Source of the DNA: Aristolochia californica
Taxonomy: Eukaryota > Streptophyta > Magnoliopsida > Piperales > Aristolochiaceae
Assembly: GCA_029961685.1 (NCBI GenBank)
Contig: JARWKL010000009.1
Coordinates: 28,273,208-28,337,207, forward strand
Direction of reading: 5' to 3'
DNA length: 64,000 nucleotides
Below are positions 56,950-64,000 of this stretch, piece by piece. Made by a program: the position numbers and the translations under genes. How positions within the stretch are numbered: position 1 is the stretch's first letter; the number at the start of each line of letters is the position of its first letter. The notes beneath the pieces were generated by a model. It was not told the DNA's origin. It ran no database searches and saw only the letters and a list, made by a program, of their open reading frames with translations.

Positions 56950-56963
56950 CAGGGGACGTGGAA

Positions 56964-57480
56964 CTGCAAAAATTAGACAACAAAAAACTGGAATAAAAAA
57001 TCGTAGTACGCAAGAAAAACTAGAGCTATGCCATTGATAGGAAACAAAATCTAGATGAAATATTACGAATAAACAACAGAAATTCAAGTAAAACAATTAA
57101 AGACACTGTAGAAAATGAAATATAATGGATTATCGCAGTTGCAATATAAAATGGTGGTCAATGTACAAGGGATACCGTAGAAGAATAATGAGAAGAGAAA
57201 GAATTTGTGTTACCGCTACAATGAATCGAAAAGAGAATTAAAACCATAAAAATTTCCTAATGAATATGCAATCCTAGAACCATATTCTGATAAACACAAA
57301 CAAATGATGAAAATGAAAAATAAAAATAAAATTTTTAAGGGAAAGGCGATTTTGAGGGAAGATGTGATGTGAGACTTGTGAGAGTCCGAGACAAGCTTTA
57401 TATACTTATACCTACGTGGGTGGACCGTAAAATGTGGCCCAATGTTACTCACCAGTTTGATTTTGGCCCACATTGAGAGT
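56964..57480 (-). promoter_or_regulatory. Possible old promoter and leader intron of the Lifeguard-like remnant
   Basis: On the minus strand, tataagtatataaagc (about 57390-57405) is a good TATA box, followed by CT-rich leader-like DNA. A T-rich intron-like stretch then ends in tttttgcag at about 56964, directly before the broken exon. The expected N-terminal exons are missing, so the promoter may belong to a rearranged copy. Tentative. Confidence 0.35.
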
Positions 57481-58279
57481 TCATTCTCATTTGCAAGGTC
57501 TCGTGGACACTGGAGCTTACGTCATTAGGAAATTAAAGTGCTAAGAGAAAATTATTTTTAAATAAAATTTATTTTAAAAATTCCAAGCTTAAAATGTGAA
57601 TTCGATTTTTATCAATTTTTTTAACATTTCAGACTGCTGGCAAAAATAATTAATTTATTATTATTTAATATTTTCATGGTTAATAACGAAAAATAATATT
57701 TTAATTCTTTAATGTTATTTTTCCTTAGATGCAACCGATATCAATTGATTGTGATAATATTTACATTTTCCAACCAACACACATGGGTTCCCCATGATTA
57801 ATTATGTTTAGTCCACAATGAAGTGAAATGAATTCTCCCCGCATTACCTAGTTCATTTGAAGTTGACGTTAGTGTAGAATGAATTGAATTGAAGTGAAAT
57901 TACATCAATTCATTCTCTCTGGCAAAAATCGCGGAATTTGGATTCAGCCCATTTTTCCGAAGCATCCACTTGAAGAGTGTGACGCGTGTTGCTTCATTCC
58001 ACCCCCCTCTCCCTCGGCCACCATCTCTCAACGATTTTTTTGCCCATCTTCTTTCTCTCGTTCTCATCTTCGCTCTCTCTGCTTTCTCTCGTCGTCTCTC
58101 ATTTTTCGCTCTCGGCTTTCTCTTGTCATCGCTTGATTTTTTGCGCCCCATCTTCTTCCTTCTCCCTCTCTCTTTTCCCTCTCGGTCTACCTCTCTTCTC
58201 ATTGTCGGCCTCCCTCCCCCTTCTCGCTCTCGCTCTTCTCTTTCCTCCTCCCCCCCCCCCCCCCCCCCCCCCTCCCCCT

Positions 58280-59330
58280 CATTTGAAGTTGACGTTAGTG
58301 TAGAATGAATTGAATTGATCATCGTCTCCCGACTATTTTTTTCGCCTATCTTCTTCCTCTCGTTCTCATCTTCGCTCTCTCTGCTTTCTCTCGTCGTCTC
58401 TCATTTTTTGCTCTCGGCTTTCTCTCATCATCGCTCGATTTTTTTTGCCCCATCTTCTTCCTTCTCCCTCTCTTTTCCCTGTTGGCCTCCCTCTCTTCTC
58501 ATTGTCAGCCTCCCTCTCCCTTCTCTCTCTCGCTCTTCTCTTTCCTCCTCTCCCTCCCCCCCTCATTTGAAGTTGACGTTAGTGTAGAATGAATTGAATC
58601 GACCACCGTCTCCCAACGATTTTTTTCGCCCATCTTCTTCCTCTCATTCTCATCTTCGCTCTCTCTGCTTTCTCTCGTCATCTCTTGTTTTCGCTCTCGG
58701 CTTTCTTTTGTCATTGCTCGATTTTTTTCGCCCCATCTTCTTCCTTCTCCCTCTCTCTTTTCCCTCTCAGCCTCCCTCTCCCTTCTCGCTCTTCTCTTTC
58801 CTCCTCTCCCTCCCCCCCTCATTTGAAGTTGACGTTAATGTAGAATGAATTGAATCGACCACCATCTCCCAACGATTTTTTTCGCCCTTCTTCTTCCTCT
58901 CATTCTCATCTTCGCTCTCTCTGCTTTCTCTCGTCGTCTCTCGTTTTCGCTCTCGGCTTTCTCTTGTCAGCGCTCGATTTTTTTCACCCCATCTTCTTCT
59001 TTCTCCCTCTCTCTTTTCCCTCTCAGCCTCCCTCTCCCTTCTCGCTCTTCTCTTTCCTCCTCTCCCTCCCCCCCTCCCCCCTCATTTGAAGTTGACGTTA
59101 GTGTAGAATGAATTGAATTGACCACCATCTCCCGACGATTTTTTCCGCCCATCTTCTTCCTTTCATTCTCGTCTTTGCTCTCTCTGCTTTCTCTTGTCGT
59201 CTCTCGTTTTCGGTCTTGGCTTTCTCTTGTCATCGCTCGATTTTTTTTCGCCCCATCTTCTTCCTTCTCCCTCTCCCTTCTCGCTCTCGCTCTTCTCTTC
59301 TCTCTACCCCCTCCCACCTCTATTTCCTTC
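58280..59330 (+). repeat. CT-rich tandem repeats of about 255-283 bp
   Basis: Units begin with tcatttgaagttgacgtta at about 58280, 58563, 58819 and 59082. A related start is at 57856, so about five copies exist in all. After the 40-bp head, each unit is pyrimidine-rich (ctcgctctcg, cttcttcctctc). The head is the same as the inner part of the element terminus, so the terminus itself was amplified. A pure C run lies at 58249-58271. Frames through the units are not genes. Confidence 0.85.
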
Positions 59331-59539
59331 GATTTAAACTATTCCAGTTTTGATTTCCTTCAATTTTCAACATTTAGGCATCAATTTCTTCGATTGGGCA
59401 TAAATTTTCCCATTCGACGGTGGTTTTTCCCAAATTTCAGAAGGTAAGCCGAAACCCTAATTTATTTTTCAACTAATTTAGTGTTGTATTTTATTTAATT
59501 TTAATTTATGTGCGTAATTTATCTTGATTGTGGCCTAAT

Positions 59540-59925
59540 TGTGGGATTTAGGGTTAGGGTTTATGGGATTTAGGGTTCAATTTCGTCTTGATTGGGTTTA
59601 ATTTCGGGATTAGAGTTGGGGTTTGGGACTTTTAGGGTTTTAAGGTGTAGGTTTAGTCTTTAGGTTTGGAATTTTGGTTTATGTTTTTTTTTTAAAAAAA
59701 GGGTTCTTAGTTTTTGGGGTGATAGTGTTTTAAGGGCTTAGGGTTTAGTGTTTGGGGCTTTTAGGGATTTTAAGGTCTAGGGTTTAGGGTTTGGAGCTTT
59801 TAGGGGTTGTAAGGTTTAGGGTTTAGGGTTTATTTTAATTTGTTTAGGGTTCTCGGTTAGGGTTTAGGGTTTATTTTAATTTGTTTAGTGTTCTTGGTTA
59901 GGGTTTAGGATTTAGGGGGTTTAGT
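59540..59925 (+). repeat. Degenerate telomere-like (TTTAGGG)n stretch inside element A
   Basis: Many TTTAGGG and close variants (gggtttagggttt, ttagggttagggttt) occur in one orientation over about 390 bp, broken by other words. They follow the gtaagccgaaaccctaa donor region of the element's leader. True interstitial telomere DNA and simple GGGTTT-rich intron sequence are both possible. Confidence 0.7.
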
Positions 59926-59927
59926 CC

Positions 59928-60066
59928 AGTTCAAACAAGGCTGAGTCACCTACACGAGCATCCATTAGCCAACGAAACCTGACCCCCATCACTGACGATA
60001 TACGGTTCGTAGTGACTGCGAAGTCATATGGAGCTCTACCAGGGGTGTTCTATGAATTTGGACTTA
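59928..60066 (+). repeat. 140-bp module shared with element B (copy 1)
   Basis: agttcaaacaaggctgagtc to ctctaccaggggtgttct recurs, almost unchanged, at 63582-63720 and 63878-64000. All frames contain stops, so it is not obviously coding. Confidence 0.85.
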
Positions 60067-60359
60067 GGTGTGTTTTTGCATTTGTAGGATCAGTCATCTG
60101 TTATAGAATTAGTTCGATTAATTTTTAAATGTTGTAGAATGTTGTTGAATAATTTTGAAGTGCTATGAAATGATTTTTCCATGTGGTGAGGAGATTTGGT
60201 GTTATAAATATCTACCACATGGTATTCTTTTTTTGTTGGTTGTGTTTCCGTGTGTCCCTAGTTACTACGACAGGTAATGGTTGTCTGATAAATATTTTTA
60301 TGTAGTAATTTTGTTGTATTTTATCTTCAATTATCTTAGGTGTAATATATTTTGTACTG

Positions 60360-60712
60360 TAGGTAAATATTATCTAGTCGATGCTGGCTATGCAAATATG
60401 CTAGGATTTTTGGCTCCATATCAAGGAACTCGTTATCATCTACAAGAATTTGATACTATTGAATGAAATTTTGGTGTTGTAAAAGTTCGATTCCAAATGA
60501 GGAAAGGCGCTCCTCTGTTTTCTTATAACATCCAGATGAAAATTGTAATGGCTTGTTGCGTATTATACAATTATATACGTAATGAGGATTACAATGATAT
60601 GTTTGAATTGGAAGATGATGATTCAGATGATGAGCTTCGATTGGCAGGTGTAAATGAGGATGAAGATAGCGATGATATTGGGGATGAAGACAACCAATCA
60701 ACAACCATGTAG
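60360..60712 (+). pseudogene. PIF/Harbinger transposase, C-terminal scrap
   Basis: GKYYLVDAGYANMLGFLAPYQGTRYHL is the middle DDE block of PIF/Harbinger (DDE_4, ALP1-like) transposases. NFGVVKVRFQMRKGAPLF and KIVMACCVLYNYIRNE follow after a deletion and a TGA at 60464-60466, ending in an acidic tail and a stop at 60710-60712. The part carrying NxxHSxxRxxIER-type residues is lost, so it is inactive. Confidence 0.82.
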
Positions 60713-60977
60713 AGGCGGCGTGCATTACAATCCACTAGAGCCGCACAATTTCGAAATACCATAACGACTAGCATGTGGAGTGATTATTGATGGTTGTATC
60801 TTATTGTTTGTGAACATGTATGTTGTTGTTCGTATGTACTAAACTAGTAAGTTGATGATTTTAAATGCACGAACTTGTTGTTATATTCCAAGGTATAAAC
60901 GTTTGCTTTTATGTTATAAATTGTGGACTATTACGAGTAACTCGGTTCATTTGGAAGCATGGTTTTTTTTTTCAGTT

Positions 60978-60983
<6 letters not shown>

Positions 60984-61035
<52 letters not shown>
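60984..61035. repeat. (TA)n microsatellite
   Basis: An uninterrupted TA run of about 50 bp in the 3' arm of element A, absent from the matching place in copy C. Confidence 0.95.
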
Positions 61036-61039
<4 letters not shown>

Positions 61040-62337
61040 TAAACTAATCATTTTTATTATTATTTAAACAAATCATTTTTATTTTATAAAAATATATTAT
61101 GCCATTGATATAATTAATTAAACCAATGGTTTTAAATTTTGTGTCAATATATTATTAATTAATAATATGTAAAAATATATATAATGTTATTGATAAATTA
61201 ATACATTTATTTATTTATTATATTTATTTTTTATTAATGTATTAAATTAGTGAGTTTTAATGTTAAAATATATCTTATATTATTAAAAAATAATTTATTT
61301 ATTTATTATATTCGCTTATATTATTTTTTACTTTTTTTATTAATTTTTAATATTATATTCTAGTCACCCGTAATTATTGTATTAATTTATAATATAATTT
61401 TTGTTAATTAGGATATTATAATATTTTAATACTACACGTTAAATCACTATCAAGTATAGTAATCATGTTTATTTTGGTTAATTATCTGTTTAGGTATATG
61501 TTCTATTTAAGTATAGTATAAAAGGTTACTCGTTCTCTTGATTATATCGTACTTTTGATTTGGGGGCACTAACACTGGAATCTGTTTTTTAGTATACTTG
61601 AACTCGTCTACACTAACACCCAAAGATGATTTGAAGTGCAATCAATTCATTTAAATTCAATTCAGGGGGGGTTAGTCCACAATGAAGTGGAATGAATTCC
61701 CCCCGCATTACCTAGTTCATCCCATTTATGGTGTTAGTCCAGAATGAATTGACTTGAAGTGAGATAACACCGTTTCATCTCCTCAGGCAAAAACGACGGA
61801 ATTCTGTTTCTGCCCTTTTTTTCAAGTCATCGAATTACCACGAGCGACGGCGTCGCTTCTTCCCCCCCCCCTAAAAAATCACCCTCATTTCCTTTCTCCT
61901 CTCCTCTCGCTCAGCCTTCGTCTCTGGATGAAAATTTTCGCCCGACTTCGTCTCTACTCACTCTGCTCCTCTCGCTCGGTCTCGTCTGCTCGCTCGGCGC
62001 TCGTCTTCGTTCTCTGCTCCCTCTCTCTTGTTATCTCTCGTTTTCGCCCCATCTCCCTCTCTCGTCTCTCTCTCTCTCGGCCTTTCTCTTCCCTCTCCCT
62101 CTCTCGTCTCCTTCTCTCTTTTCCCTCTCGGCCTCCATCTCTTTTCACTCTCGGCCTCCCTCTTCCTTCTCGTTCTCGCTCTTCTCTTTCCTCCTCCCCC
62201 GATTTCCTTTGATTTAACCTATTTCGGTTTCGAATTCCTTCGATTTCCTTCAATCTTCTTCGATTTTCGATGGTTAGGCGTCGATTTCTTCCATTGGGCT
62301 TACATTTCCCCATTCGGTGGTGATTTCCCCCAAATTT

Positions 62338-63468
<1,131 letters not shown>

Positions 63469-63474
63469 CTGAAG

Positions 63475-64000
63475 ATTAATTTTGAAATGTGTTAGAATGT
63501 TGTTGAATATGTTTGAAGTGCTATGGAATGTTTATGTCATGTGGTGAGGAGATTTTGGAGTTATAAATATCCACCACATGGTCCAATTCAAACAAGGCTG
63601 AGTCGCCTACACGGGCGTCCATTAGCCAACGAAACCCGACCCCCATCAATGACGATGTACGGTTCGAAGTGACTGCGAAGTCATATGGGGCTCTACCAGG
63701 GGTGTTCAGTGAATTTGGACTTCATGAGTTTGTTTTTGCATTGTTCTAGTCATTTGCAATGAAATTAGTTAGATTACTTTTGAAATGTGTTAGAATGTTT
63801 TTGAATATGTTTGAAGTGCTATGGAATGTTTATGTCATGTGGTGAGGAGATTTTGGAGTTATAAATATCCACCACATGGTCCAATTCAAACAAGGCTGAG
63901 TCGCCTACACGGGCGTCCATTAGCCAACGAAACCTGACCCCCATCAATGACGATGTACGGTTCGTAGTGACTGCGAAGTCATATGGGGCTCTACCAGGGG
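63475..64000 (+). repeat. Tandem repeat of about 297 bp at the window end
   Basis: ttttgaaatgtgttagaatg, gtcatgtggtgaggagatttt, ccaccacatggtccaattc and the 140-bp module occur at 63475-63771 and again from about 63772 on. Each unit contains the inverted pair catgtggtg / caccacatg (63538-63546 and 63572-63580). Confidence 0.88.

Larger units (their letters stand above)
52366..56954 (-). mobile_element. Ty1/copia retrotransposon (second element)
   Basis: LTRs are at 52371-52694 (3') and 56627-56949 (5') for a minus-strand element, each about 323 bp and highly alike. The primer-binding site tggtatccaaagc lies right inside the 5' LTR (reverse of 56614-56626), and a G-rich polypurine tract lies inside the 3' LTR. 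Flanks catgg (left) and caggg (right) are a target duplication with one mismatch. Gag, integrase, reverse transcriptase and RNase H follow in the copia order but are interrupted by frameshifts and stops. LTR similarity suggests a fairly recent insertion compared with the other elements here. Confidence 0.88.
51906..56963 (-). pseudogene. Lifeguard/BI-1-like (TMBIM) gene remnant split by a copia element
   Basis: On the minus strand, the exon at 52370-52263 encodes YQKHPINLILLGLLTISFN, then MIGIISAFRSG. After a GT-AG intron (52262-52060), 52059-51906 encodes KVILEASILTTVVVVSLMVH, then TFWAASRGKD. This is the central part of plant LFG proteins. A one-base loss after GKD shifts the frame into QLWPFLFSSIIAPVVF. 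A TAA interrupts the frame just before YQKHP. The exon start (gcag|ttccacgtccc) lies at 56963, beyond the copia element inserted at 52371-56949. No other LFG exons were found on either side. LFG proteins are ER/Golgi membrane cell-death suppressors; this copy is broken. Confidence 0.7.
57806..61677 (+). mobile_element. PIF/Harbinger-like element A
   Basis: The left end gtttagtccacaatgaagtg matches the start of element B and the inverted right end of copy C. Going right there are CT-rich tandem units (57960-59330), a leader-intron start (cagaag|gtaagccgaaaccc at about 59437) and telomere-like DNA. Then come a 140-bp module shared with element B, a transposase scrap (60360-60712) and a 3' arm ending in a G run near 61670. 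Superfamily is set by the DDE scrap; exact ends and target duplication are not resolved. Confidence 0.6.

Noticed and set aside
57900..59317. Ser/Leu-rich and Arg/Glu-rich open frames in the CT-rich repeats
   Set aside because: Low-complexity translations of CT-rich DNA with no start context or family match.
60360..60712. Intact domesticated ALP1-like nuclease gene
   Set aside because: A TGA and a deletion remove the catalytic middle part, and no upstream coding exon is seen.

Overview
This is nuclear DNA of a flowering plant. It has intron-containing genes with GT-AG junctions, plant-specific protein families, and long AT-rich stretches packed with plant transposons (Ty1/copia, hAT, CACTA, PIF/Harbinger-like). 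A GPAT of the RAM2 type suggests a species that hosts arbuscular mycorrhiza. I cannot name the species; a woody magnoliid or early-diverging eudicot is only a guess.

Layout. 1-5.2 kb: hAT transposase tail, hAT-type termini, a copia scrap and duplicated AT-rich blocks. 5.5-10.2 kb: an intact MCTP/FTIP gene with a long leader. 12.4-13.1 kb: a decayed ribosomal protein S13 gene that kept its introns. 15.7-24.2 kb: the centrepiece, a seven-exon gene on the plus strand that I reconstruct as one protein of about 2,328 residues. 24.6-31 kb: remnants of CACTA, hAT and Harbinger-like elements. 31.26-40.01 kb: a copia retrotransposon with a perfect 5-bp target duplication and further retroelement DNA nested inside it. 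42.0-43.8 kb: a two-exon GPAT gene (minus strand, RAM2-like). 49.16-50.69 kb: a tandem array of about 150-178 bp units. 51.9-57.0 kb: remains of a Lifeguard/BI-1-like gene (minus strand) split by a second copia element. 57.8-64 kb: two abutting Harbinger-like elements with CT-rich tandem repeats, telomere-like DNA and a captured ubiquitin E2 exon.

The most striking item is the 2,328-residue protein. In order it has an FAD amine-oxidase-type domain, a fatty-acyl-AMP-ligase-type adenylation domain, an acyl carrier domain, and a membrane region with hexapeptide (left-handed beta-helix) repeats like the terminal region of Pls/epsilon-polylysine-type synthetases. Within that last region lies what looks like a haem catalase-fold domain with a distal-type His and a proximal RxxxY. 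The order suggests a membrane-bound single-module assembly line that activates an acyl or amino acid, holds it on a carrier, and oxidises and transfers it. The product cannot be told from sequence.

The other genes are single-copy housekeeping or symbiosis genes with no evident operon-like link. Most remaining DNA is transposon-derived.
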